A stretch of 54,029 nucleotides of DNA from Phaeodactylibacter sp. (GTDB lineage: Bacteria > Bacteroidota > Bacteroidia > Chitinophagales > Saprospiraceae): positions 1 through 54,029 of the forward strand of contig JAGFJE010000118.1 in assembly GCA_024103175.1 (NCBI GenBank), given 5' to 3'. Positions within the stretch are counted from its first letter, which is position 1. Each line of letters begins with the position of its first letter. Positions 33,937 to 43,315 of the stretch are shown here, in pieces. The translations under genes and the position numbers were made by a program. The notes below the pieces were generated by a model. It had not been told where the DNA came from. It made no database searches and saw only the letters and a list, made by a program, of their open reading frames with translations.

Positions 33937-35805
33937 CTACGGCTTTGCATCCATCAGGTTGGCCGTCATGATGCGTTGTTCCAGCCACTTTCGGCTGTCA
34001 TCGATCTTGCCGTTGATCAGTTTTTCTATCATGAGGCTGGCGATGGGAGCAGCGTAGGTGCCCCCGAAGCCGGCATTTTCCACATAAACGGCAATGGCGA
34101 TCTTGGGATTATCCTTTGGGGCAAAGGCAAAGAAGATGGAGTGGTCCTTCCCATGGGGATTTTCCGCCGTTCCGGTCTTTCCGCAAACCGATATGCCGGG
34201 AATAAAAGCCGAGCGGGCGGTACCGGCCAGCACGACCTTTTCCATACCGTTGGCGACCAGGTCAAAATACTCCTTTTTGATGTCCACCTTTCTTTTTCGG
34301 GTAAACTCCTCCGGGATGTTCATTTCATCGCCCATCAGCCCTCTGGCCAGGTGTGGGGTGTAAAAGAAGCCACGGTTGGCGATAATGGCGGCGATGTTGG
34401 CCATCTGCAGGTTGGTCAGCAGCAGTTCCCCCTGGCCGATCCCCAGGGACCGTATCCAGACGGAGTTCCATTTCTGCCCTGCCTGCTGGCGGTTGAAGTA
34501 GTCGTCGTAAAACTTGGAGGTCGGGTAGAAACCTTTCTTTTCCCGGGGAAGGTCAATGCCCAGTTTCTGATAGAGCCCGAACTGATGCATGTAGTGGTTG
34601 AAGGTATCCAGGCCGCGCTGAGGGTTATAGAAATTGTTCTTTCCATCGACGATCTCCCGGAAAACGGTCACAAAATAGGCATTACAGGAATATTGGATAC
34701 CCGTTTCCACATTATAACAATGGGGGTGGCCGTGGCATCCGGTCAGGCGCATGCCATTATAGAAATAGGCGCCGCCGCAGGACACTGCCCGGTCGGGTGT
34801 GATCGCTCCGGTTTGCAGGCCGATGAGCGCAACGACGGGCTTGAACAGGGAGCCCGGCGGGTACTGGGCCATGATGGAACGGTCGAACAGGGGGTTGTTG
34901 GGGTTTTGCAATAACTCGTTGTAGGCCTTCCCCCGGTCGCGGTCGATGGCCAGCACGTTGGGGTCATAAGTGGGCGTACTCACCATGGCGAGCACTTCTC
35001 CGGTAGCCGGGTCGATGGCGACGATGCTGCCGATCTTCTGATGCATCAGTTCTTCGCCGTAGGCCTGCAGTTCGAGGTCTATGGTAGTGATCAGGTCGCG
35101 GCCCGACTCGGGGGGCTCATCCAGCTCGCCGCCATTATAAGCCTCGATCTCCCGGCCCAGGTTGTCCTTAAGCACAAAGCTGACCCCTTTCTTTCCCCGA
35201 AGTTCTTTTTCGTATGACAATTCCAGCCCGCCGCTCCCGATATAGTCCCCCGGCAGGTATTCCCCCTCCGAATTTTCCACTTCTTCCCGGTTGACCTCCC
35301 GGATATACCCCAGCAGGTGAGCTGCATTTATGTGCGGGTAGCCCCGAACGTGGCGCAATACCGGCCTGAAGCCTGGAAATTCGTACAGGCGCTCCTGGAA
35401 AGGGGCAAAGTCGCGGGCAGAGATCTTGGTCAGAAACGGGAAGGGCACCGATTTGGAAAACCGGGGGTCCCGCCAGTTTTTGTTCAGGTTCTCTTCTATA
35501 TTGACGGCGCTGTCAATTTTCAGCAGGTCGCGCAGCGCTTCTTTATCCAGATCCGGGCTCACCTGGTTGTAAGTCACCATCAGGTCGTAAGTCGGGTTAT
35601 TGTAGACCAGTATTTTACCGTTGCGGTCGTAGATGGTGCCCCGGGCGGGATAGACGATCTGTTCGTCAATGGCGGTGGCGTCGGCCTTATTGCGGTAGGA
35701 TGAATCCAGCACCTGCAGCTGCAACGCCCGTGCAATGAGCACTCCTGCCGAAATGGCGAAGAACAAGCGTATGATATATTGCCGTTGAATATTCTGGTCT
35801 GCCAC
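33937..35805 (-). CDS. mrdA: Penicillin-binding protein 2 (elongasome transpeptidase)
   Basis: Inner-membrane peptidoglycan DD-transpeptidase of 622 residues. One N-terminal membrane helix (IIRLFFAISAGVLIARALQL), the pedestal domain with ATAIDEQIVYPARGTIYDRNG, then the transpeptidase domain with S-x-x-K in PPGSLFKPV, S-x-N in YSCNAYF and KTG in CGKTGTAENP. It follows mreD by 11 bp and belongs to the mre operon. Confidence 0.95.
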   Translation of the reverse strand: MADQNIQRQYIIRLFFAISAGVLIARALQLQVLDSSYRNKADATAIDEQIVYPARGTIYDRNGKILVYNNPTYDLMVTYNQVSPDLDKEALRDLLKIDSAVNIEENLNKNWRDPRFSKSVPFPFLTKISARDFAPFQERLYEFPGFRPVLRHVRGYPHINAAHLLGYIREVNREEVENSEGEYLPGDYIGSGGLELSYEKELRGKKGVSFVLKDNLGREIEAYNGGELDEPPESGRDLITTIDLELQAYGEELMHQKIGSIVAIDPATGEVLAMVSTPTYDPNVLAIDRDRGKAYNELLQNPNNPLFDRSIMAQYPPGSLFKPVVALIGLQTGAITPDRAVSCGGAYFYNGMRLTGCHGHPHCYNVETGIQYSCNAYFVTVFREIVDGKNNFYNPQRGLDTFNHYMHQFGLYQKLGIDLPREKKGFYPTSKFYDDYFNRQQAGQKWNSVWIRSLGIGQGELLLTNLQMANIAAIIANRGFFYTPHLARGLMGDEMNIPEEFTRKRKVDIKKEYFDLVANGMEKVVLAGTARSAFIPGISVCGKTGTAENPHGKDHSIFFAFAPKDNPKIAIAVYVENAGFGGTYAAPIASLMIEKLINGKIDDSRKWLEQRIMTANLMDAKP

Positions 35806-35816
35806 TCTACTGTGTT

Positions 35817-36338
35817 TTAATCCTCAGGGTTAAAGATAGCGATTAAGATAACAATAAAAAACATGGATAACGGAAAGCTATACAGCGTTTTAAGCAAAAT
35901 GGATTTTAGGTAAACCGGCGAAAAGGCATCCAGGCTGAAATATACAAACAGGTGAAAGGCAATGACGATGCCGGAATAGGCCAGAAACCACTGCCAACCC
36001 ATTCTTTTTTTGGTAGGGCTGTGATTGACATTATAACCATCGCGGGGTTGCAGCCATTTGAGGGGCAGGGGCCGCAGGTATACAGTGAGCACGCTGGCCG
36101 CTGCGTGTACCCCCCAGGAGTTGTAGGCGGCGTCGACCAGAATACCCATGGCGAACGATGAAATGAGGGCGGCCGGCATGGGCGTGCGCAGTGGCAACAG
36201 GATGATAAAGAGGGGATAAATGATCACATTAATGTAAAACGGCCCTTCCCACCCCCAGGAAAGAGGCTTGAAAAACAGTACCTGCAGAAGAAACAAGCCA
36301 ATAAAACGGGCGATATTGATGGGTATTGCGTTTGTCAT
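35817..36338 (-). CDS. mreD: Rod shape-determining protein MreD
   Basis: Membrane protein of 173 residues with about five hydrophobic segments (IARFIGLFLLQVLFF, INVIIYPLFIILLPL, LISSFAMGILVDA, WQWFLAYSGIVIAFHLFVYFS, FPLSMFFIVILIAIF). The sequence is poorly conserved, as usual; identity rests on topology and on its place 8 bp after mreC and 11 bp before mrdA. Confidence 0.88.
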   Translation of the reverse strand: MTNAIPINIARFIGLFLLQVLFFKPLSWGWEGPFYINVIIYPLFIILLPLRTPMPAALISSFAMGILVDAAYNSWGVHAAASVLTVYLRPLPLKWLQPRDGYNVNHSPTKKRMGWQWFLAYSGIVIAFHLFVYFSLDAFSPVYLKSILLKTLYSFPLSMFFIVILIAIFNPED

Positions 36339-36346
36339 TGGCCGGC

Positions 36347-37159
36347 CTAGTCAAGTTTATCGAGCTCTTCCCGCATGAGGTTGTTGACGACGTAGACGTT
36401 TCTCACTGCCGCCATGTCGTTGAAAAGCTCCACCTGGATCTTAAAAAAATTGTTGCCCTGAATTTCCTCAAAACTTTCAATCACACCGATCTCAATACCG
36501 GCGGGGAAAAGATGGCTGTAGCTGTTGGTCACGATGATATCGCCTGTCACGAATTTGGCATGCCGGGGTATAGCGTTCAGCTGCATTTTCTTAGGGTCCC
36601 GCCCATCCCAGGTGAGGGTTCCAAAATAGCCGGTTCCTTTGATGCTGGCGTTAATGCGGGCCTGGCTGTGCAGAATGGACATGACTTGGCTGAAATGCCG
36701 GGTGGTATCCACGACAATACCGACGATGCCTTCTTCATTGATGACCCCCATATTCGGGTGCACGCCGTGGCGCCCTCCCCGGTTCAGGCGAAGAAAGTTG
36801 TTATTGCTGATGATCGAGTTGCTGATGACGTGGGCGCCGATGAAGGTGTAAGCCTGTGTTGCCGAATCCTGGCCAACGGTGTCCCGGTTAACGGCATTCG
36901 AGTAGCGGGCGTTGTCCAGTTCCTCCATCAGCTTGATATTTTTACCCTGCAGGCGGACCACCTCATTCTTGAGCCCCCAGTAATCCGTTACCCAGTCGGA
37001 AGCTTGGTCAAAATAGGCGGTGGCCATCCCGTATGAGTTGGAGGCAATCTCCCCCTGCCGCTGGTTCAACTGTACGATCAGCGTAAAAGAGATGGCTTCC
37101 AGCACAAAGAACAGCAGGAAGCCGCCGTAGGCCGCAAACAATTGTAAAAGGCCTCGCAT
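36347..37159 (-). CDS. mreC: Rod shape-determining protein MreC
   Basis: A 270-residue periplasmic scaffold anchored by one N-terminal helix (LFAAYGGFLLFFVLEAISFTLIVQL), followed by a coiled coil (WGLKNEVVRLQGKNIKLMEELDNAR) and two beta-barrel domains (GIVGIVVDTTRHFSQVMSILH, VTGDIIVTNSYSHLFPAGIEIGVI). It links MreB filaments to PBP2. It lies 31 bp after mreB. Confidence 0.93.
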   Translation of the reverse strand: MRGLLQLFAAYGGFLLFFVLEAISFTLIVQLNQRQGEIASNSYGMATAYFDQASDWVTDYWGLKNEVVRLQGKNIKLMEELDNARYSNAVNRDTVGQDSATQAYTFIGAHVISNSIISNNNFLRLNRGGRHGVHPNMGVINEEGIVGIVVDTTRHFSQVMSILHSQARINASIKGTGYFGTLTWDGRDPKKMQLNAIPRHAKFVTGDIIVTNSYSHLFPAGIEIGVIESFEEIQGNNFFKIQVELFNDMAAVRNVYVVNNLMREELDKLD

Positions 37160-37190
37160 GGCGGAGATGGTTTATGTTGGAAAACGAAGG

Positions 37191-38222
37191 TCAAACGCTC
37201 TTCCTGTCGATGAGGAAGGAGAAGCGTTCGGTATTCTTCAAAGCAATACCGGTGCCGCGGACTACTGCTCTGAGGGGGTCCTCTGCTATGTGTACTCTTA
37301 GTTTTGTCTTTTGCGCAATCCGCTTGTCAAGCCCGCGCAGCAGGGCGCCGCCGCCGGTCAGGTATATCCCGGTGCGGTAAATGTCGGAGGCCAGCTCCGG
37401 CGGAGTAGTTTCCAACGCCTTGAGGATAGCGTCCTCGATCTTGGAGATGGACTTGTCCAGCGAGTGCGCGATCTCGCTGTAGGAGATCTTTATCTGTTTG
37501 GGAATACCGGTCATGAGGTCCCGGCCGTTGACGGCATAATCCTCCGGCGGGGTATCCAGCTCGTGAAGCGCGGAGCCGACGTGGATCTTGATCTGTTCAG
37601 CGGTGCGCTCGCCGATCAGGATGTTGTGCTGCCGCTTCATGTAGCTCATGATGTCATTGGTGAACTCATCCCCGGCAATGCGGATAGACTGGTCACAGAC
37701 GATGCCGGACAAAGCGATCACGGCAATTTCGGTGGTGCCGCCTCCTATGTCGATGATCATGTTGCCGACGGGCTCTTCCACATCCAGGCCGATGCCGAGG
37801 GCTGCCGCCATTGGCTCGTGGATAAGATAAGTCTCTTTAGAGTCAACGTGGTCGGCGGAATCGAAAACCGCACGCTTCTCCACCTCCGTAATACCGGAAG
37901 GAATACAGATCACCATTTTCATATGGGAGAAAAAGCGGCGCCGCCGGCCGATCATATTGATCATGCCTTCGATCATGCTTTCAGCAGCCTGAAAATCGGC
38001 GATCACGCCATCTTTGAGCGGGCGCACCGTTTTTATGTTCTCATGGGTCTTTTCGTGCATTTGCATGGCCTTATTGCCCACGGCAATGGTCTCCCCACTG
38101 CGCCGGTCAATGGCCACGATAGAAGGCTCGTCAACGACGATCTGTCCATCCTGAATGATCAGGGTATTTGCTGTACCCAGGTCAATGGCAAGTTCTTGGG
38201 TGAAAAAGCTAAACAATTTCAT
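37191..38222 (-). CDS. mreB: Rod shape-determining protein MreB
   Basis: Actin-like ATPase of 343 residues forming membrane-bound filaments that position cell-wall synthesis. Phosphate-1 motif DLGTANTLI (about 14-22), VVDEPSIVAIDR, phosphate-2 DIGGGTTEIAVI and adenosine motif LTGGGALLRGLD are all present. First gene of mreBCD-mrdA, with a TAnnTTTG promoter about 70 bp upstream. Confidence 0.97.
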   Translation of the reverse strand: MKLFSFFTQELAIDLGTANTLIIQDGQIVVDEPSIVAIDRRSGETIAVGNKAMQMHEKTHENIKTVRPLKDGVIADFQAAESMIEGMINMIGRRRRFFSHMKMVICIPSGITEVEKRAVFDSADHVDSKETYLIHEPMAAALGIGLDVEEPVGNMIIDIGGGTTEIAVIALSGIVCDQSIRIAGDEFTNDIMSYMKRQHNILIGERTAEQIKIHVGSALHELDTPPEDYAVNGRDLMTGIPKQIKISYSEIAHSLDKSISKIEDAILKALETTPPELASDIYRTGIYLTGGGALLRGLDKRIAQKTKLRVHIAEDPLRAVVRGTGIALKNTERFSFLIDRKSV

Positions 38223-38294
38223 TAAAGCTGTTCTCCGGGTTTATAATGACGAAGCGCTAAATTACTAATTCCTGAAACATCGCGCAAAACAACG

Positions 38295-38302
38295 CAAATT
38301 TA
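38295..38302 (-). promoter_or_regulatory. -7 element of the mreBCD-mrdA operon
   Basis: The minus strand reads TAAATTTG. A CTTGAAG 22 bp further upstream (38325-38327 for TTG) is a possible -33 element. Together they match the Bacteroidota sigma-ABfr promoter layout. Confidence 0.5.
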
Positions 38303-38445
38303 ATGGAAAAAGGAAATAAACCCTTCAAGATTAATACAAATACGAATGTGGCTCGGCCCTATTTGATTGCGGTTCGGTTTTCGGGGTTCGGTTTTCGCGG
38401 CCCGTACAAGCCCCGGGCCCCAAATACACGAATAACGAATCCCCC

Positions 38446-39717
38446 TCACCCTCCAACCACCACTTCCCACATATCTTCGCGACGGAGGTACTGCCGGGCC
38501 AGCCGCTGCAGCTCCCCGGCGGTAATATTCCGGACGGCTTCGGCCATTTTTCCGAAGTAAGACATGGGCAGGCCTTCCACCACCTGAGTGCGAACGACCT
38601 CCGAAACGTTGAACGGGCCGTCGAGCATGGTCAGGAAATTGCCCATAAGGTAATTGCGGACCATGGCCAGTTCCTCCTCTCCTACCGGCTCTTCCTGCAG
38701 GCGGGCCATTTCAAAATAGATCTGCCGCAGGGTGTCTTCTACAAACTCATTGCCCACTTCCGTACCCACGTAGAAGTAGCCGTCGTACAACATGGAGTCG
38801 AGGGTGGAATATATATTATAGGTGTATCCTTTCTCTTCCCGGATATTCCCCATGAGGCGGGACCCGAAATAACCGCCCAGGATGGTATTCAGCACGTACA
38901 TGCCCAGGTAGTCTTCGTGATTTCGGTTAAACAGGCGGCGCCCGATGCGGATGGCGGCCTGTACCGTGCCCGGGCGCTTCACCTTCTCTGTCCGTGGCGC
39001 CTCCCGGCTGGGCTGGAAGCTCGCCCGCGGAGGCTCGCCCGGCGGAATGGCGCGGCTCAGGTATTCGTTGGCCATGGCTATGATCCCCGGGGAAGACCTG
39101 CCGCTGATGAACGCCATACAGTTGCCGCTGTTGTACAGGCGGCCGAAGTGCTCCAGCAGGTCATCGCGCCTGAGGGCGCCGTAGGTTTCCGGAAAACTGT
39201 TGTACCCGTAGGGATGAGCCTTGCCGAAGATAAGCTCCGTGATCTGCCGGTAGGCCACAATATCGTTCTTAGCGAGGTCAACCTCAAGCCGCCGCTGATT
39301 GCGCTTGATGAAGGCATTCAGCTCCGATTCGGGGAAGGATGGGGCCGATAATACCTCCTCCAGGACCGGCATCAGCTTCCCGAAATGTTTGTTCAGGCTG
39401 TAAAGAATGATATTGGAGGTGTCCAGGTTGAACGGCAAACTGAGGCTGCAACCGTAAAAGTCGAGCTGCTCGGCGATCTGCGCGGCGCTGAAAGACCGGG
39501 TCCCTTCCCGCAGCAGGCTGGAGGTGGCCCGGGCGGCCAGTTGCTTCTTTTCGAACGGGCGCCCCGCCAGAAAGACGAGCTCCAGCTTGATCACATCCTG
39601 GGTGCCCATGCAGATCTCATATAACGGCATACCGTTATCGAGCCTGTGTTCCTGAATATCAGGCAGCCGTAGCGTAGAAACTTCCCTTATCGGCGGTGGC
39701 GTGGTTCGGTCTGGCAT
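38446..39717 (-). CDS. M16-family peptidase-like protein lacking the zinc motif
   Basis: A 423-residue insulinase/processing-peptidase-like protein starting at MPDRTTPPPIREVS (39717). Two M16 half-domains are recognisable (N: MPLYEICMGTQDVIKLELVFLAGRPFE; C: GTVQAAIRIGRRLFNR and NTILGGYFGSRLMGNIREEKGYTYNIYS). At the place of the HxxEH zinc motif it reads ARATSSLLREGTRS, without His or Glu, so it is probably a non-catalytic subunit. Such proteins usually pair with an active M16 partner; none is adjacent here. Confidence 0.87.
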   Translation of the reverse strand: MPDRTTPPPIREVSTLRLPDIQEHRLDNGMPLYEICMGTQDVIKLELVFLAGRPFEKKQLAARATSSLLREGTRSFSAAQIAEQLDFYGCSLSLPFNLDTSNIILYSLNKHFGKLMPVLEEVLSAPSFPESELNAFIKRNQRRLEVDLAKNDIVAYRQITELIFGKAHPYGYNSFPETYGALRRDDLLEHFGRLYNSGNCMAFISGRSSPGIIAMANEYLSRAIPPGEPPRASFQPSREAPRTEKVKRPGTVQAAIRIGRRLFNRNHEDYLGMYVLNTILGGYFGSRLMGNIREEKGYTYNIYSTLDSMLYDGYFYVGTEVGNEFVEDTLRQIYFEMARLQEEPVGEEELAMVRNYLMGNFLTMLDGPFNVSEVVRTQVVEGLPMSYFGKMAEAVRNITAGELQRLARQYLRREDMWEVVVGG

Positions 39718-40066
39718 CTCGGTCGTTTGTATATGGTTGTTCGGCAGTTGGCGGTTTGCTGCTCGCTGCCGGCAAAGGCCGGCCCTTGTTTTGAGCACAG
39801 AGCAGGTACATTTTATCCCTAGTGTATTAATACACGCTTACTTTACAAGAAAGTTGTGCAAAATAAATGCTTTCCGAAAAAATCCCTCTATCAAAAGTGT
39901 TCCTTATCAACAACCTGTTGATTAATATTGCTGATAAAGTCTGCGAGAAAAGCTATTTTTGTGGTTTAGCAGTGAAAAAAAACAAGTTCAGTGCATGGAG
40001 AACTTATTTTTTTAAGCGTTCCTTTGTGGCTACGAAATCGAATTATCAAACCCTACCCGATAAACT
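39718..40066. other. Upstream region of dnaN
   Basis: About 350 bp, AT-rich toward dnaN. It holds a near-palindrome ATCAACA-ACC-TGTTGAT inside CTTATCAACAACCTGTTGATTA (39903-39924, interrupted here for length) and a -7 element at 39954. TTATCAACA differs by one base from a DnaA box, but no box cluster or dnaA gene is present, so there is no case for an origin. Confidence 0.4.
39954..39961 (+). promoter_or_regulatory. -7 element of dnaN
   Basis: TATTTTTG matches TAnnTTTG about 105 bp upstream of the dnaN ATG; ATTGC at 39927-39931 is a possible -33 element at slightly wide spacing. Confidence 0.4.
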
Positions 40067-41191
40067 ATGAAATTCAGTGTTTCTTCCTCGGAACTACTCA
40101 GGCACCTTCAGATTGCCGGCGGCGCTATCGCCTCCAACTCCGTCCTGCCCATTCTGGAGGACTTCCTGTTTACCATTTCCGATAACCGGCTGAAGATCGC
40201 AGCATCCGACCTGGAAATCTCCATTACCACCACCATTGAAGTAATGGCCGATACCGACGGCTCAGTGGCCGTACCCGCCAAGATCCTGCTGGAAACTCTG
40301 AAAGCCCTGCCCCAGCAACCCATCACCTTCACCGTTGACACCAACACCTACGGCATTGAGATCACCTCGGCCTACGGCAAGTACAAACTGGCAGGCAGCA
40401 ACCCCGACGATTTTCCAAAAATACCGGCCCCGGAATCGGAAGACGACAAATTGTCCGTCTCGGCCTACTGGCTCTCCCGCGGCATTTCCAAAACCATCTT
40501 CGCGGCCAGCAATGACGAATTGCGCCCCCCCATGACCGGCGTCTATTTCCAGGTAGACTTCAGTAAGCTCATCCTGGTGGCCACCGACGCCCACAAACTC
40601 GTGAAATACACCCTGCAGGAAGTGAACAGCGAAGTGTCGACTTCCTTCATCGTCCCCAAAAAAGCGCTCAACCTCCTGAAAGGCATCCTGCCGGAAAAAG
40701 AAGAACAGGACGTACAACTTTCCTTCAACTCTTCCAATGCCTTTTTCTCCTTTGACGATACCGAGCTGGTATGCCGCCTGATCGACCACCGCTACCCGGA
40801 CTACAACGCCGTCATCCCGGTAGACAACCCCAATACCCTGTCCCTCGAACGGGGGGATTTCCAGAACTCCCTCCGCCGGATCGCCATCTACGCCAATAAG
40901 ACCACCAACCAGGTGACCCTGAAGATCAAGGAGGACAACCTGACGATCTCCGCTCAGGACCTCGACTTCTCCAATGAGGCTACCGAACAACTGGCCTGCT
41001 CCTACGATGGAGACGAGCTGGATATAGGCTTCAACGCCAAATTCCTGATCGAAATGCTCGGAGTCCTCGAATCGAAAGAAGTGAAAATGGAACTGTCAAC
41101 GCCCACCCGCGCCGGCATTCTGCTTCCGGCCGAAGGATCGGAAGGAGAAGAGATCCTCATGCTGGTCATGCCGGTGATGCTGAGCAATTAG
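40067..41191 (+). CDS. dnaN: DNA polymerase III beta subunit (sliding clamp)
   Basis: Ring-forming processivity clamp, 374 residues, with three repeated clamp folds (about 1-120, 125-245, 250-374). The start MKFSVSSSELLRHLQIAGGAIASNSVLPILEDFLF is typical, as are RPPMTGVYFQ and VLPVMPVML-like endings (LMLVMPVMLSN). It is not next to dnaA; a lipoprotein and nadD follow at 30 and 26 bp. Confidence 0.97.
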   Translation: MKFSVSSSELLRHLQIAGGAIASNSVLPILEDFLFTISDNRLKIAASDLEISITTTIEVMADTDGSVAVPAKILLETLKALPQQPITFTVDTNTYGIEITSAYGKYKLAGSNPDDFPKIPAPESEDDKLSVSAYWLSRGISKTIFAASNDELRPPMTGVYFQVDFSKLILVATDAHKLVKYTLQEVNSEVSTSFIVPKKALNLLKGILPEKEEQDVQLSFNSSNAFFSFDDTELVCRLIDHRYPDYNAVIPVDNPNTLSLERGDFQNSLRRIAIYANKTTNQVTLKIKEDNLTISAQDLDFSNEATEQLACSYDGDELDIGFNAKFLIEMLGVLESKEVKMELSTPTRAGILLPAEGSEGEEILMLVMPVMLSN

Positions 41192-41221
41192 GGCCAAAAT
41201 CAACCTCCAGAAAGGCTTTCA

Positions 41222-41674
41222 ATGAAAATTACACTTTCTCTTTTCTACATGGTAGCCATCTTGTTTGCCTTGACGAGCTGCAAGCAGGAAGAGTCGGCGC
41301 GGGAAAAACCGGAAGAGGTCCTGAAACAATATCAGGCCTATATCGATAAAAACCAGTTTGAAGAGGCCCGCGCGCTCAGCACTCCCGCCGGACAGCAGTG
41401 GCTGGCCGAGCTGGAAGCCATTATTTCCAACGAGCAGGCCGACTCCACTGTCCTGGACACCAAATTCCTGTCGCTCAGCTGTGGGGGAACGGGAGACACC
41501 CTGTCCTGCGCCTGCGTCCTGGAGGACCAATACGAACGATACACCGCCAAGTACCGCCTGGTCCGCCTCGATGGCCAGTGGCGGGTCGATGCTCCCGAAG
41601 AAGACATCATCATCGAAAATGACATCCTCGAGTCCGTCCCCGATAGCCTGCTGGAGGAGGGAGGGATGGAGTGA
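41222..41674 (+). CDS. Small lipoprotein, DUF4878/NTF2-like
   Basis: A 150-residue lipoprotein: signal peptide MKITLSLFYMVAILFALTSC with lipobox LTSC. The mature part (about 30-140) has the PEEVLKQYQAYIDKNQFEEARALSTPAGQQWL start and the YRLVRLDGQWRVDAP strand of DUF4878/NTF2-like domains. Sits between dnaN and nadD on the same strand; function unknown. Confidence 0.8.
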   Translation: MKITLSLFYMVAILFALTSCKQEESAREKPEEVLKQYQAYIDKNQFEEARALSTPAGQQWLAELEAIISNEQADSTVLDTKFLSLSCGGTGDTLSCACVLEDQYERYTAKYRLVRLDGQWRVDAPEEDIIIENDILESVPDSLLEEGGME

Positions 41675-41700
41675 TGGGGTGATGGGGTGAATGCCCAGAA

Positions 41701-42333
41701 ATGAAGCCAGAAATCATGTCAGGAGAAGAAGGAAAAACCGGCTTGTTCTTTGGTTCCTTTAATCCGGTGCACGTGGGGCACATGATAATCGCCAACTTTA
41801 TGGCCACCCGCGCTGGGCTGAAGGAGGTATGGCTGGTGGTCTCTCCTCAAAATCCGCTCAAGCCCAAACGCAGCCTGGCCAGGGATTATGACCGCCTCCA
41901 CCTCGTCCGCCTGGCTATCGGCGACAACCTCCGCCTGAGAGCTTCCGATATTGAGTTCAACCTGCCCAAACCCTCCTATACCATCGATACGCTCACCTAT
42001 CTAAAGGAGAAACACCCTTCCCGCTCATTCGTCCTCATCATGGGGGGCGATAACCTGGCCACCCTCCACAAGTGGAAGAACTACGAGATCCTCCTGCGCG
42101 ATTACGAGATCTTTGTCTACCAGCGGCCCGGCCACGATCTCGGGCAGTTTGCCGGCCACCCCAACGTACAGGCTTTCGACGCCCCCCAGATGCACATCAG
42201 CGCCAGTTATATCCGGGAATGCATCAGTGAGGGCTATTCCGTGAGATACCTCGTGCCGGATGCAGTGTTTGAATACCTGGAAAAGACGGGGTTGTATAGG
42301 GAGGGAAGGAATGAAGGAATTTTACCCGGCTGA
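41701..42333 (+). CDS. nadD: Nicotinate-nucleotide adenylyltransferase
   Basis: A 210-residue enzyme making nicotinate adenine dinucleotide in NAD synthesis. Nucleotidyltransferase motifs: GLFFGSFNPVHVGHM near the N-terminus and the C-terminal ISASYIRECISEG. DNLATLHKWKNYEILL and PSYTIDTLTYL mark the NadD subgroup. The ATG at 41719 is an alternative start. Probably cotranscribed with the preceding lipoprotein. Confidence 0.93.
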   Translation: MKPEIMSGEEGKTGLFFGSFNPVHVGHMIIANFMATRAGLKEVWLVVSPQNPLKPKRSLARDYDRLHLVRLAIGDNLRLRASDIEFNLPKPSYTIDTLTYLKEKHPSRSFVLIMGGDNLATLHKWKNYEILLRDYEIFVYQRPGHDLGQFAGHPNVQAFDAPQMHISASYIRECISEGYSVRYLVPDAVFEYLEKTGLYREGRNEGILPG

Positions 42334-42494
42334 GCCTGTGGCGAAGACGGGGAGGGAAGGAAAGGCTTTGCAGCATAGAGGCTGAGACTGTTTAGAAATA
42401 TGTGTCTTAAAAAGAAAAAACCCTCTATTTTCAGCGGCCTGGCGAATGGCGCCCGTCCATATAGCCATATAAAAATCCAACCATGCCCCCCGCG

Positions 42495-43100
42495 CTACAC
42501 CCTTGACCCTTTCTGGTTCTCGTGCGGATAGCCCTCATCTTCGAGTGGTTCGACCAGGAGGACACGGCCGTCGATCACACCGATGATGCGAACAGGGACG
42601 CCGGGTTTCAGTTCGCCGCCGCCGGTGATGGCTTCCAGTTCGTAGGGGGTGTCCCGCAGGTTGATGTGTACTTTGCCGAAGCCATTGCGGTGGGGAGGTA
42701 TGGGCTCCATAACCTTTCCGGTGCTTTCAATGAGTTGTTCCGCTGCCGGGTTATGCCCGGGGGCCAGGGGGAGAAAAAAGCGGACGAGGGCCTTGGCAAA
42801 GGCCGAGGCAAGCAGCCCGCCGGCGATCGAACACAATAAGGCAATGGGCAGGGAAATGTTCTGATAGCTCAACAACACCGCCAGCCAACCGGAGGCGGTA
42901 AAAAAAGTAAGGAGAGAACGGGGGTGGAAAAAACGGGAGGGGCGGCGGTCAGGCTCCGCTCCGCCACCCTGGGAAAGCTCATACATGCTCAGCGCGGAAA
43001 AGATAGCCAGCAGCACGCTGGAGACGATGGCCGTCAACCAGAATACCTGCTGTGCCCAATTCTGGGCTTCCCACCAATCTCCGAATAATGAAAAATGCAT
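42495..43100 (-). CDS. NfeD-like membrane protein
   Basis: A 201-residue protein with three hydrophobic segments (VFWLTAIVSSVLLAIFSALSMY, SLLTFFTASGWLAVLLSY, LPIALLCSIAGGLLASAFAKAL) and a C-terminal OB-fold domain (ESTGKVMEPIPPHRNGFGKVHINLRDTPYELEAI...PGVPVRIIGVIDGRVLLVEPL) as in NfeD/YqiJ-type proteins. Such proteins usually work with a stomatin/flotillin partner; none is visible next to it. Confidence 0.8.
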   Translation of the reverse strand: MHFSLFGDWWEAQNWAQQVFWLTAIVSSVLLAIFSALSMYELSQGGGAEPDRRPSRFFHPRSLLTFFTASGWLAVLLSYQNISLPIALLCSIAGGLLASAFAKALVRFFLPLAPGHNPAAEQLIESTGKVMEPIPPHRNGFGKVHINLRDTPYELEAITGGGELKPGVPVRIIGVIDGRVLLVEPLEDEGYPHENQKGSRV

Positions 43101-43285
43101 GGCGCCTACTGTTAATTGCCCCGGGTGGAACTTTCTTACAAGATGCAGGGCGAAAGATAAGCCATGTACAACAACATTCCCTATGTGTTCGACAAAGGGC
43201 CGGGGTTTATCGGCAAAACAGAGGCCATTCGGGAACCCTCACCGGGAATGATGGAAAAATCCCGAGATAATTGTCCGATTGTTCG

Positions 43286-43293
43286 TACCTTTA
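43286..43293 (+). promoter_or_regulatory. -7 element of prs
   Basis: TACCTTTA (one mismatch to TAnnTTTG) ends about 23 bp before the prs ATG at 43316. This supports the downstream start, since the more upstream candidate at 43271 would precede the promoter. Confidence 0.45.
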
Positions 43294-43315
43294 CACAAGG
43301 TTTAAGAGAGGTTTA

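Noticed and set aside
39904..39924. TTATCAACA near dnaN as a replication origin
   Set aside because: A single near-match to a DnaA box, no cluster, no dnaA gene and no clear DNA-unwinding element.
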